A stretch of DNA of 64,000 nucleotides from Succinivibrio dextrinosolvens (lineage in GTDB: Bacteria > Pseudomonadota > Gammaproteobacteria > Enterobacterales > Succinivibrionaceae). The translations under genes were made by a program, and so were the position numbers. The stretch spans positions 2,378,747 through 2,442,746 of the forward strand of contig NZ_CP047056.1 of the NCBI RefSeq assembly GCF_011065405.1, in the 5' to 3' direction. Below the pieces are notes generated by a model, which did no database searches, was not told the DNA's origin, and was given only the letters and a program-made list of their open reading frames with translations. Shown here in pieces: positions 26,118 through 35,085 of this stretch (its first letter is position 1; every line of letters starts with the position of its first letter).

Positions 26118-27716
26118 TTATCGACGTCCAGGTACGGGATCACTGGTAGTATCGCTGAAAATAATGGAGTTTGGTTTCTGACCCACATCTTTAACCGCAG
26201 GCTTGAGATCTTTTAATGCCTGATTTAGCTGTATTACTAGCTGGCTCATATCTTTATATATTTTTCCCTGTGCATCAAAGCCTGCCATAGTCTTTTCAAA
26301 TTGTTTAACCGTTTGGGTAAGTTCTTTAACCAGTTGCTGCTGGTTTACACTGTCAAGTGTGTTTGACATATGGTGCAGCGTTTTCTGAAGCTCAACCATG
26401 GTTTTTCGAAGCTCAGTACTGGTTTTATCCAGTTTCATCCCTTTGAGTTCGGTAAGAATTTCACCCATCAGTCTCTGAGGAGTACTGCTTATATCGTTCT
26501 GCATTGGTATAACGCGAATTCCGTCAAATTCTTTTTCTTTTGCTTTGCATTTGACGTGGTCACCTATTTCGAGATTCAGGGCATTTTCTCCGGACAATAT
26601 TGATGCGCTGTAGGTATTGATACAGACTTTGTTTTCATCCAGTTTTTCTTTAAAGAATTTCGTTGCTACTTCTTCATTACTTTCACTATAGGTATAAAGA
26701 GACACCAGCGCATATATATCATCATCAGGAGCAATAAAATCTACATCATCAATGTGCCATGGAACTTCAATAACCTTACCAGCAGGTACTCCGCGGTAGT
26801 AGATATCACTTCCAGCCTCAAGTGCTCCGGCGTCGTGTCCGAGGTTAACCAGAAACTTAGGATAGCTTTTTAGCATTTCGTTTTCTGCTGCATCACGGTT
26901 TTCATAGAGCTGATAGGTCTTTGAAAGATCAAGCATTTTATCAGCATTACGAAAACCGAAGCCTTCAAAGGTGATAGTTCCCTGCAGAACACTTAAGACT
27001 GATTTTGTACTTAGGCTGACACCAGAACCATTGATCTTCAGATCGATTCCGGCATCATTCCAGAAAAAGACATTTCCTTTTAGCAGAACATCATAAGGCT
27101 TGCGGATAAAGAGCTGGTATTCAAAGGTATCAGTGTTAGGATCAAGTTTTGATGTGGCCACATTGCCGACTTCAACTCCCTTGTATTCAACCACAGTTCC
27201 TTCAGGGATACTCTCTTTACCGTTAGATTTAAGGGTAACAGTAACACCGTCCTCATTGTAAGGATTAACCGGCTGATGTTCTTCAGCTACAAAGCGGTCA
27301 GCCCTCTTGTCAGAGCTTCCCAGTGCGATCTGGATGTATGATCCTCCTAAAAGTGTATCAAGTCCGGATATGGAGTTTGTATCAATCCTAGGTTTTACTA
27401 TCCAGAACTTTGAATCCTCTAGGAGTAGATCATCTGTATTGGGATTCATTCTGATGCCAAGTCGTACCGATTTGAGATCATCTTCAATTTCCACAGTTTC
27501 CACGCGACCGACATTTACAGAGCGGAATTTTACCAGAGTCTTTCCTGCCTCAATACCATCAGCTGAAGGAACTATCAGTTCAACCTCCGGTCCTTTATTG
27601 AGAGTGTTATCCCACAGCATAATTGCTGTAATAATCAGGGCAAGCAGAGGAATTATCCATGCAAATGATATTTTTCGTAGAGGATTTACCTTTGCCATCT
27701 CGTTAGTGTTGCTCAC
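26118..27716 (-). CDS. pqiB: Intermembrane transport protein PqiB (MCE protein)
   Basis: 532 residues: one N-terminal membrane helix (about 15-37) followed by three MCE domains (about 42-135, 155-250 and 285-400), each with the hallmark start such as VELIVPSADGIEAGKTLVKF, then a long C-terminal helical region with heptad-like repeats (about 415-510) that forms the central tube in E. coli. It is proposed to carry lipids across the periplasm. Its start overlaps the end of pqiA by 14 bp, so the two are translationally coupled. Confidence 0.92.
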   Translation of the reverse strand: MSNTNEMAKVNPLRKISFAWIIPLLALIITAIMLWDNTLNKGPEVELIVPSADGIEAGKTLVKFRSVNVGRVETVEIEDDLKSVRLGIRMNPNTDDLLLEDSKFWIVKPRIDTNSISGLDTLLGGSYIQIALGSSDKRADRFVAEEHQPVNPYNEDGVTVTLKSNGKESIPEGTVVEYKGVEVGNVATSKLDPNTDTFEYQLFIRKPYDVLLKGNVFFWNDAGIDLKINGSGVSLSTKSVLSVLQGTITFEGFGFRNADKMLDLSKTYQLYENRDAAENEMLKSYPKFLVNLGHDAGALEAGSDIYYRGVPAGKVIEVPWHIDDVDFIAPDDDIYALVSLYTYSESNEEVATKFFKEKLDENKVCINTYSASILSGENALNLEIGDHVKCKAKEKEFDGIRVIPMQNDISSTPQRLMGEILTELKGMKLDKTSTELRKTMVELQKTLHHMSNTLDSVNQQQLVKELTQTVKQFEKTMAGFDAQGKIYKDMSQLVIQLNQALKDLKPAVKDVGQKPNSIIFSDTTSDPVPGRR

Positions 27717-28956
27717 AATTCCCCCTTCTGTCCCAAATCATTCTTGAATCAAACTGTTCTGCAGAAATTAAAGTCAGTATAACCACTGCACAGAATGCCA
27801 CTATGGCAAATCCTGGATTAATAGTTATAAGTCCGCCGATTCTAACAACGGAAGACATAATAATTACTACAAACACATCTATCATTGACCATTTTCCAAT
27901 ATATTCAACCAGTCTGTAGATAAATACAAGTCTGTTTCCCTGACGGTCTTCTTTTGTTTTTTTTAAGTTGTATACCAGGAATACCAGCATCAGAATTTTT
28001 AATATTGGAATAAAAATACTTGCAATCAGAATCACCAGCGCTACAAAGTGTGAGTTCATATTCCACAGCGCCACCACACCATCGATAATATTAGAGCCGC
28101 TGTTTGCTCCCAGAAGGTCTGTGTACATAACAGGATAAAGATTGGAAGGCAGATACAGAATTGTTGCGGAAATCAGGAGCGCGCAGGTTTTCTGTATGGC
28201 AGCAGGATTTCTATAATGATTGATTCTTCCGCATCGAGGGCATACTGCACCATTTTCTGAGCCAGGGTATTGAGCTCCGCAGGTACGGCATACTATAAGT
28301 TTTTGCTCAATTCCTGTCTTACCAGATTGAGCTCCGTGAAAATGTCCATGAGCTTTCAGCTCCCATAGTCGGACAGGGCGGAAATGCATCCAGCACCATG
28401 CCATCATTACAGAAAAAATAATCGCTGAAAAAAAACCAAAATGAAAGGATACATGAGCAAGTGAGGTAAGTTTTATCAGACTGATAAGAACTCCCACAAT
28501 GAAAACATCCACCATGCAGTAGCGATGACAAAAGGAGAATATTTTAAGAGTGAATAATGTTGGCAGTATACCAAAAATACCCACTGAAACAGCCAGAAAG
28601 AGAACAACCAGTGGCATGAATAGAGTAACCGCCATAAAAATATACAGCAATCCTCCCCAGTCCAGGCGTAGCGTTGTCAGTACGTTATAAAGGGACATGC
28701 CGTTGGAAACACCGAACTGTTCAAGCGTCATAAAGGGCTGGGTCAGGGCTGCAAAAAGCATAATAAGTGCAGAAAGTGCCATGATTCCTACTGTTTGAAG
28801 AGAGTATTCTTTTGCACGTATCAGTACCGCACCGCATCGTGGGCAGCGATAAACCTTACCTGGCTCAGGTTTAGTCGGAAGCGTCACTCCCATATCGCAG
28901 CAGTGACAGATTTCAACATAACTCTCGGACGAAGGTCCCTGTTTTTCCTCTGACAA
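27703..28956 (-). CDS. pqiA: Membrane protein PqiA
   Basis: 417 residues with two halves, each with a zinc-ribbon-like Cys motif (CHCCDMG...CPRCGAV near 17-44; CRTCGAQ...CPRCGRI near 225-245) and four membrane segments. It is the inner-membrane partner of PqiB. It is the first gene of pqiABC; the 5' region to 29245 contains no other gene. The strand and order pqiA-pqiB-pqiC match enterobacteria, where the operon helps maintain the outer membrane. Confidence 0.92.
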   Translation of the reverse strand: MSEEKQGPSSESYVEICHCCDMGVTLPTKPEPGKVYRCPRCGAVLIRAKEYSLQTVGIMALSALIMLFAALTQPFMTLEQFGVSNGMSLYNVLTTLRLDWGGLLYIFMAVTLFMPLVVLFLAVSVGIFGILPTLFTLKIFSFCHRYCMVDVFIVGVLISLIKLTSLAHVSFHFGFFSAIIFSVMMAWCWMHFRPVRLWELKAHGHFHGAQSGKTGIEQKLIVCRTCGAQYPGSENGAVCPRCGRINHYRNPAAIQKTCALLISATILYLPSNLYPVMYTDLLGANSGSNIIDGVVALWNMNSHFVALVILIASIFIPILKILMLVFLVYNLKKTKEDRQGNRLVFIYRLVEYIGKWSMIDVFVVIIMSSVVRIGGLITINPGFAIVAFCAVVILTLISAEQFDSRMIWDRRGNCEQH

Positions 28957-29245
28957 GAATAACCTCGGTGGCAGACAAAAAAAGTTGGATACAATCCTAT
29001 ATTAATATTTAATTTGTCAATTTTCACTTAATCATGAAAAATTTCCTGATCTAATGCAAAACTTGTTTGTAGAAATCTCATGTCTGGTCATAATGGTAGA
29101 TAAAAATGAAAGAAATATCCCTATAGATAACGTACATAAAACTTCACTATATCAGTGCTATTAGAGTTAACAACCTCTATAATTTAAAAAAAAAGAAATA
29201 ACAGTAGGGCATTTTTTGACAGTTGATGTTTGGCTAAGGTGAGAA
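28957..29245. other. Intergenic region upstream of pqiA and the Sel1-repeat gene
   Basis: An AT-rich divergent promoter region of 289 bp. I see no gene, no strong inverted repeat and no convincing promoter pair. Confidence 0.6.
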
Positions 29246-29722
29246 ATGATAAGAACACTTAGTAAAGTTATTTCACTGGTACTGTGCACCATGTCTTTTA
29301 TGTCTGCTGCCGATGACAAGAATGAACATGAACTGCCAGTCGAGCAATGCAATCAGAACTCAGCAGAAGCCTGTGAGCATATAGGAATGTACTATACTAA
29401 TGTGGTTGGAGACGATTCTAAGGCCCTTCTTTTTTTTCAGAAAGGTTGTGAGCTTAATGCAAAAGAATCCTGCACCTTTTCAGGAAATATTTTTTCATAC
29501 GGAGTTGTGGTAGATAAGGACATGGAAAAAGCCCTGAATTACTACGAGAAAGGCTGTGAACTTAAGGATGGAATTGCCTGTAATCTGTTAGGGTCGTTTT
29601 ACGAAAATGGTGAGAATGTAGATAAAGACCAGAAAAAAGCTTTTTATTATTATACGAGAGCCTGTAATGAGGGGGACTGGGCCCAGGCCTGTGAAACCTT
29701 AAAAGAGATTTCTGAGAAATAG
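29246..29722 (+). CDS. Secreted Sel1-repeat, cysteine-rich protein
   Basis: 158 residues with a signal peptide (cleavage near MSAAD, residue 22). Three to four Sel1-like helical repeats follow, with paired Cys about 8-9 residues apart (EQCNQNSAEACEH, KGCELNAKESCTF, KGCELKDGIACNL, RACNEGDWAQACE). This layout, one disulphide per repeat, matches the cysteine-rich Sel1 proteins known from Helicobacter (Hcp family). It should be periplasmic and depend on disulphide formation. The function is unknown. The gene begins 6 bp after GGTGAG and ends at a shared terminator. Confidence 0.8.
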   Translation: MIRTLSKVISLVLCTMSFMSAADDKNEHELPVEQCNQNSAEACEHIGMYYTNVVGDDSKALLFFQKGCELNAKESCTFSGNIFSYGVVVDKDMEKALNYYEKGCELKDGIACNLLGSFYENGENVDKDQKKAFYYYTRACNEGDWAQACETLKEISEK

Positions 29723-29755
29723 TCAAATCAGAATCTGAAAAAGAGTCTACCTAAT

Positions 29756-29783
29756 AAAAAAGCTTCCCGAGGAAGCTTTTTTT
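29756..29783. terminator. Bidirectional terminator between the Sel1 gene and trxA
   Basis: AAAAAAGCTTCC pairs with GGAAGCTTTTTTT around a 3-base loop; A and T runs on both sides suit both convergent genes. Confidence 0.9.
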
Positions 29784-29804
29784 CAAAAAACGTTGTAAAA
29801 CGTC

Positions 29805-30128
29805 CTAAATGTTATTCTCGATGAATGCTTTTAGTTCATTCTTTGGAAGAGCACCGATCTGACGGTTAACAATATTGCCGTCCTTGAACAGCAGCATGTT
29901 AGGAATACTCATAACACCGTATTTGGCAGCGTATTCCTGGTTCTGATCGATATCTACCTTAACAAACTTAACGTTTTCCATTTCTTCGGCCAGCTCTTCA
30001 ACGATTGGTCCAACCATTTTGCAAGGACCGCACCACTGAGCCCAGAAGTCAACAAAAACAGGCTTGTCTGATTTTAAGACTTCCTCTTCAAACTGGCTGT
30101 CATCAATATGTAGAACTTTTTCGCTCAT
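29805..30128 (-). CDS. trxA: Thioredoxin 1
   Basis: 107 residues, the standard thioredoxin length. Active site WCGPCK at 32-37 (Asp26 in VFVDFWAQW upstream, cis-Pro in SIPNML near 75). It reduces cytoplasmic disulphides, for example in ribonucleotide reductase. Start preceded by GGAG with 8-base spacing. It lies 81 bp downstream of yhhQ on the same strand. In E. coli trxA is next to rho; here rho is about 7 kb away. Confidence 0.95.
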   Translation of the reverse strand: MSEKVLHIDDSQFEEEVLKSDKPVFVDFWAQWCGPCKMVGPIVEELAEEMENVKFVKVDIDQNQEYAAKYGVMSIPNMLLFKDGNIVNRQIGALPKNELKAFIENNI

Positions 30129-30209
30129 AATAAATCTCCGATAACTAACTGATTTCTATCTTATCATGAGAATTTTCGCAGAAATACAAATTGATATTAA
30201 AAATCAGTT

Positions 30210-30833
30210 CTAGGCGGCAGTAATTTTGCGGATGATGTATTTAAGCACTACACCGTACGCTGGTACGAAAATAATCATATTCGCAGCAAGTTTTACCATA
30301 TAGTCAAAGGTTGCAATCTCAACCCAGTGTTCAGCCATAAATGCATCATTGGTACCGCAGAATGCGACGGCGAAGAATACATAGGTATCAATGAGATTTC
30401 CTAAAATAGATGAGGTAACTGGAGCCGGCCACCACAGCTTAAGTTCTCTTAATCTCTGGAATACCAGAATGTCGCACAACTGTCCTAGAAGATACGCTGA
30501 CAGAGATGCGATGGTGATTCTGAATACAAAGTAGGAAAACTGTGAAAGATTAGCTAGTCCCTGAAAATCACCGTGTTCAAATAGAGTTCCTATCAGATAG
30601 GATACAATCAGACCTGGGATTGTAGCCAGAAAGACGATTTTTCTTGCTCTTACTTTTCCGAAGATTCTGACTGTCAGATCAGTAGACAGGAATACAAAAG
30701 GATAGGTGAAAGTTCCTACGGTTGTAACAATTCCAAACAGATTAAGTGGAATCTGCACAGCGTAGTTACTGATAACAAGGATAATAACATGAGCAAACCA
30801 AAGCTTTTTTAAAGGGAAAGAAAATTTATTCAT
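30210..30833 (-). CDS. yhhQ: Queuosine precursor transporter YhhQ
   Basis: 207 residues with about six membrane segments; matches the YhhQ/QPTR family (PF02592), with VFLSTDLTVRIFGK near 50-63 and GQLCDILVFQRLRE near 116-129. It imports preQ0/preQ1 for queuosine tRNA modification. queH, the last step of that pathway, is also in this window (44182-44841). No Shine-Dalgarno is seen before the ATG. A hairpin with a T-run lies 24-51 bases upstream on the same strand, so expression may be attenuated. Confidence 0.9.
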   Translation of the reverse strand: MNKFSFPLKKLWFAHVIILVISNYAVQIPLNLFGIVTTVGTFTYPFVFLSTDLTVRIFGKVRARKIVFLATIPGLIVSYLIGTLFEHGDFQGLANLSQFSYFVFRITIASLSAYLLGQLCDILVFQRLRELKLWWPAPVTSSILGNLIDTYVFFAVAFCGTNDAFMAEHWVEIATFDYMVKLAANMIIFVPAYGVVLKYIIRKITAA

Positions 30834-30856
30834 AGGATTTTCATTTCAGGATTGTT

Positions 30857-30884
30857 AAAAAAAGAACCTAGCAGAACGCTAAGG
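30857..30884 (-). promoter_or_regulatory. Terminator-like hairpin in the yhhQ leader
   Basis: On the minus strand CCTTAGC pairs with GCTAGG around GTTCT, followed by TTCTTTTTTT, within the yhhQ leader and not after any gene on that strand. It looks like a transcription attenuator. I could not match the leader to a preQ1 riboswitch class. Confidence 0.55.
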
Positions 30885-31109
30885 TCCGCCGATAAATAAG
30901 CCTATTCTAATCTTTTTTTTTGATATATTTCACACTTTTTTTTAACTTAAGCTGCCTGGTTGAACTGTTATTATTTAATTATTTAATTTTTAAAGAGAAA
31001 ATGAATGTTGTTACAAAAATGTGAGCTATGACATTAAAAAAAACACACTTCACGCTAATTTTCCAAGTCTATACTCAAATCTGTAGTTTGTTTTCATGTA
31101 AGGATGAGT

Positions 31110-31436
31110 ATGAAGGCTTTAAAAATATTAGTTCTTGCAGCTGCTGTATGCAGTTTTTCTTCTTTAGCCGCAGATAATGCATCAAAAGATGAGTCATTGG
31201 AAGACAAAATGTCCGCAATTGGCTCAAATATACAGAAGAAAGGTGCAAAGGTAGGAGAGAAAATCTCTGATGGTGCTGTTTACACCAAGGATAAGGTAGC
31301 TGATGGCTATGACTACACCAAAGGTAAGGTTGTAGATGGCTATGAATGGTCCAAGGATAAGGTTCAGAAAGGAGCTCAATACACCAAGGAAAAGTTTAAC
31401 GACGGTGTAGATTACGTTAAAGAAAAGACCGAATAA
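31110..31436 (+). CDS. Secreted 11-residue-repeat protein
   Basis: 108 residues from the ATG at 31110, 7 bases after AAGGA. A signal peptide (hydrophobic core then SSLA, cleavage near residue 20) is followed by a short acidic linker and then five uninterrupted 11-residue repeats from residue 54 to the end: DGAVYTKDKVA, DGYDYTKGKVV, DGYEWSKDKVQ, KGAQYTKEKFN, DGVDYVKEKTE. The 11-residue period suits an amphipathic helix of the LEA or apolipoprotein type. It would be periplasmic or surface-exposed; I do not recognise the family. It is monocistronic with its own terminator. Confidence 0.8.
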   Translation: MKALKILVLAAAVCSFSSLAADNASKDESLEDKMSAIGSNIQKKGAKVGEKISDGAVYTKDKVADGYDYTKGKVVDGYEWSKDKVQKGAQYTKEKFNDGVDYVKEKTE

Positions 31437-31468
31437 CAGTTCTCATTTCCATGTAAATCTTCAGCAAA

Positions 31469-31497
31469 ATACTTCCTCTTCGGGAAGTATTTTTTTG
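31469..31497 (+). terminator. Terminator after the 11-residue-repeat gene
   Basis: ATACTTCC pairs with GGGAAGTAT around TCTTC-type loop, followed by seven T. Confidence 0.88.
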
Positions 31498-31684
31498 AAA
31501 AATCCCAAAAAATCTCCATTTTCTATCCTTTTTTAAGAAAAAAACTCAAATTTAATCAATATTGAGTTCTGGATGTTTTTCTGTTTTCAATGAAAAGATA
31601 TAATGGAGAAAGTTAAAACAGAAAATAAAAAAACGGAGACGAATTTACTCTCTCTTTAGTGATACTCCAATTCGTACTAATTCT

Positions 31685-34480
31685 ATGACATATAATCTTC
31701 CCTTAGTCCTCGTTGATGGTTCATCATTTCTATACAGAGCCTTCTATGCTGCTCCTAAATCATTCACCAATTCAAAAGGAATTCCTACTGGTGTCTGCAT
31801 GATTCTCTCCAGAATGCTGGGAGGTCTTACCAGCAAGTTTTCAGGAGCCAAGTTTATTGTTGTATTTGATGCCAAAGGCAAGTCCTTTAGAAACGAGATG
31901 TACCCTGAATATAAGGCAAACAGACCTCCAATGCCGGATGAGCTTAGAATTCAGATTGAATATGTTCACAAGATTGTAAAGGCAATGGGCTTCCCTCTGG
32001 TTTCTATTGAAGGGGTAGAGGCTGATGACGTTCTTGGTACTTATGCAAGAGATGCCTCAAAGCTTGGAATTAAAACTGTAATCTGTACCGGTGATAAGGA
32101 TCTTGCCCAACTGGTTGATGATAATGTAATTCTTTATGATTCAATGAAGGATACCTACACCGATGCTAAAGGCGTGGTGGAGAAGTTTGGTGTCAAACCT
32201 GAACACATTATTGATTTTCTGGCTTTAAAGGGAGATAGCTCAGATAACATTCCGGGTATGGCTGGAGTTGGAGATAAGACTGCGGTAACCCTGATTAATG
32301 AGCTTGGCGGTATCCAGGAGATCTACAACAATCTTGAGAAAATTTCAGGACTATCCTTCAGAGGTTCAAAGACTTTTGCTCAGAAATATAAAGAATCCTT
32401 TGAAACAGTTGAACTTTCCTACAGACTTGCAACTATCAAAACTGATCTTGATCTGCCTTTGAAGATAGCGGATGTTACTCCGCCTTTTGCCAATAAGGAA
32501 GAACTTATCTCTATATATACTGAGCTTGAGTTTACCAAGCTTTTGGCTGAACTGAAAAATGGAGAGCCCCAGTCAAAAAAAGATACCGAGGAGAAGTTTG
32601 AGTTTTCCAAGGCAGCAGTCTCGGCTACAGAAAGTAATGTCTTTACCTCGGCACCTACTGATTACAAGAGCAGTAACGCCAGTTATATTCTGGTTGCAGA
32701 CGAATCTTTGCTAGATGAGCTTTGTTCAAAGATTCAAAGCTGCAGACTGGTTGCTATGGATACAGAGACCACTTCTTTAATGCCACAGGAAGCCTCTTTG
32801 GTTGGTATGTCTTTTTCTGTTAAGGCAAATGAAGGATACTATATTCCTTTAAACCATACCTATCTTGGTGTTCCTCAGTGTCTGAGTCTTGATAAGGTTA
32901 GAGAGAAACTGCTGCCGGTTCTCAATTCTTCCGATGTTAAAATCATCGGTCATAACATCAAATTTGATCTGCTGGTTCTGCATTATCAGAATTTCGAGAT
33001 TGATAAGGTTTACGCAGATACCATGGTTATGGCTCATCTTCTTGATTCAGCCTCTGCTATGAACATGGATGATCTTGCCTTGAGGTATTTAAACTATAGA
33101 ACCATTACTTATAAAGAGATCACCGGCGACAAGAAAAAGATCCCAATCAGTGAAGTTCCTGTAGAAACAGTATGTAACTATGCTGCTGAGGATGCAGAGG
33201 TAACTTTCCGTCTGTATCAGAATTTTGCAGAAAAGCTATTTTCATCCGAGAATGACAAAAAGATGTTTTTTGAGCTTGAAATGCCTTTTCTCAAGGTGCT
33301 CTACCACATGGAACTTGAAGGAGTCTACGTTTCTCAGAAGGAACTTGAGGCTCAGAACAGAAATCTTAAGACTGAACTTGTGGAGATTCAGAAACAGATT
33401 TATGTTTCAGCTGGTCAGGAGTTTAATATTGCCTCTCCTAAACAGTTGGGCAAAGTTCTGTTTGAAGATCTGAAGATTCCTTATCCAAAGAAGGTAAAAG
33501 ACGGCAAGTACTCAACTGCTGAGGATATTTTAGAGCAGATTGCCTTTAACTATGATATAGCCAATCTGGTTTTAAGATACAGAGCTCTGGCAAAGCTTAT
33601 CTCTACATATACTGAAAAGCTGCAGACTCTGATTTCTCCTAAGACAAACAGAATCTATACCTCCTTCAATCAGACCGGAACAGTAACTGGACGACTGTCA
33701 TCTTCAGATCCTAATCTGCAGAATATTCCTGCAAGAACAGAAGAGGGCAAGATGATTCGTAAAGCCTTTATTGCCCCTGATGGTTATAAGATTATTGCAG
33801 CTGATTATTCTCAGATTGAGTTAAGGCTTATCGCACATATTAGTGAAGATCCTAATCTTAGAAAAGCCTTCCTTGCCGGACAGGATATTCATCGAGCTAC
33901 TGCAGCTGAGGTCCTTGGTAAAAGTATTGAGGAGGTTACTCCTCAGGAAAGATCACATGCCAAGGCTACAAACTTTGGACTGATGTACGGCATGGGGGCT
34001 TTTGGTCTTACCAGACAGACTCACATGAGCATGACAGAGGCAAAGGTTTACATCCAAAGATATTTTGAACGTTACCCAAGTGTTCAGAAATATATGGAAG
34101 AGACAAAGGCATATGCCCACGAACACGGTTATGTAACTTCAATTATCGGTAGACATATCAGTGTTGCCAATATCAACAGTTCTAACACCATGCTCTCCAA
34201 GGCTGCAGAACGAGCTGCCATCAATGCTCCTATGCAGGGTAGTGCTGCGGACATAATTAAGACTGCAATGGTAAGACTAGATGAGTGGATTTCATCATTG
34301 CCACAAAATACCATCAGAATGACCGTACAGGTTCATGATGAACTTATCTTTGAGGTTAAGGATGATTTTGTGGAGGAAGCCAGTGCCAAAATCACTGAGA
34401 TTATGGAAAATGCCTTTAAGCTCTCAGTTCCTCTAACTGTAGGCGTTGGAGTGTCATCAAGCTGGGCTGATGCTCATTAA
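31685..34480 (+). CDS. polA: DNA polymerase I
   Basis: 931 residues, full length. N-terminal 5'-nuclease (1 to about 290: VDGSSFLYRAF, ADDVLGTYA, GDKDLAQLV), 3'-5' exonuclease (about 345-520; AMDTETTSL, GHNIKFDLL and YAAEDAEVTF keep the metal-binding acids, so proofreading should be active) and polymerase domain with motif A DYSQIELR (about 706), motif B KATNFGLMYG (about 760) and motif C VHDE (about 882). It joins Okazaki fragments and fills repair gaps. A stem ACGAATT/AATTCGT (31636-31675) lies in the leader. Confidence 0.96.
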   Translation: MTYNLPLVLVDGSSFLYRAFYAAPKSFTNSKGIPTGVCMILSRMLGGLTSKFSGAKFIVVFDAKGKSFRNEMYPEYKANRPPMPDELRIQIEYVHKIVKAMGFPLVSIEGVEADDVLGTYARDASKLGIKTVICTGDKDLAQLVDDNVILYDSMKDTYTDAKGVVEKFGVKPEHIIDFLALKGDSSDNIPGMAGVGDKTAVTLINELGGIQEIYNNLEKISGLSFRGSKTFAQKYKESFETVELSYRLATIKTDLDLPLKIADVTPPFANKEELISIYTELEFTKLLAELKNGEPQSKKDTEEKFEFSKAAVSATESNVFTSAPTDYKSSNASYILVADESLLDELCSKIQSCRLVAMDTETTSLMPQEASLVGMSFSVKANEGYYIPLNHTYLGVPQCLSLDKVREKLLPVLNSSDVKIIGHNIKFDLLVLHYQNFEIDKVYADTMVMAHLLDSASAMNMDDLALRYLNYRTITYKEITGDKKKIPISEVPVETVCNYAAEDAEVTFRLYQNFAEKLFSSENDKKMFFELEMPFLKVLYHMELEGVYVSQKELEAQNRNLKTELVEIQKQIYVSAGQEFNIASPKQLGKVLFEDLKIPYPKKVKDGKYSTAEDILEQIAFNYDIANLVLRYRALAKLISTYTEKLQTLISPKTNRIYTSFNQTGTVTGRLSSSDPNLQNIPARTEEGKMIRKAFIAPDGYKIIAADYSQIELRLIAHISEDPNLRKAFLAGQDIHRATAAEVLGKSIEEVTPQERSHAKATNFGLMYGMGAFGLTRQTHMSMTEAKVYIQRYFERYPSVQKYMEETKAYAHEHGYVTSIIGRHISVANINSSNTMLSKAAERAAINAPMQGSAADIIKTAMVRLDEWISSLPQNTIRMTVQVHDELIFEVKDDFVEEASAKITEIMENAFKLSVPLTVGVGVSSSWADAH

Positions 34481-34520
34481 ATCAGGTTTTAACAATAAAG
34501 AACATCAAAATGAGGCACAT

Positions 34521-34698
34521 TTTTTTGTCATGTGAGAAAGATACCGAAGATTCTCATGAAATGTGAGAAAAGGTTTAAAAGTGCCTCATGAAATGTGAGA
34601 AAAAGTTTAAAAGTACCTCATGAAATGTGAGAAAAGACTTCAAAGACCCTCATGAAATGTGATAGGATACTTATAAAGCTCCTCTTCAAGTGTGAAAG
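34521..34698. repeat. 32-bp tandem repeat array upstream of the second AAA_14 ATPase
   Basis: Units start at 34521, 34553, 34585, 34617, 34649 and 34681, an exact 32-bp period. The middle four share CTCATGAAATGTGAG followed by an A-rich stretch; the first and last are degenerate. The array ends about 50 bases before the ATPase ATG. The layout mirrors the 33-bp array at 15691 although the sequence is different. No spacers, so not CRISPR. Confidence 0.88.
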
Positions 34699-35085
34699 TT
34701 CTCGCTGAATATAATTCTTTTGATGCAGGTGTATAACGGAGTTTTTTAAATGTACTACAGACGAAAAATTGATGATTTCCTTATTAGATGGAAGGAGGAT
34801 CATGCACATAAACCTCTAATAGTGAAAGGCGCTAGACAGATTGGCAAAACAGAATCAATTATGCATTTTGCCAAGAGTAATTATGAGTATGTTGTATATA
34901 TCAATTTTGCGTTGGAAACGAAGTATAAGCATATTCTTGCCGATGGGTATGATGTTGAAAGTGTTATTAAGAATATTTCTTTAGTTGCTCCAACATTAAA
35001 ATTTGTTCCAAACAAAACGATTATTATTTTTGATGAAATCCAGGAAAATCCAGATGTAGCGACATCTCTTAAATCTTTTAGACTA

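Noticed and set aside
30834-30930. preQ1 riboswitch
   Set aside because: The gene fits, but the leader does not show the conserved core of the preQ1 classes I know; I only call an attenuator-like hairpin.
34521-34698. CRISPR array
   Set aside because: Units follow each other every 32 bp without spacers; no cas genes. It is a tandem repeat.
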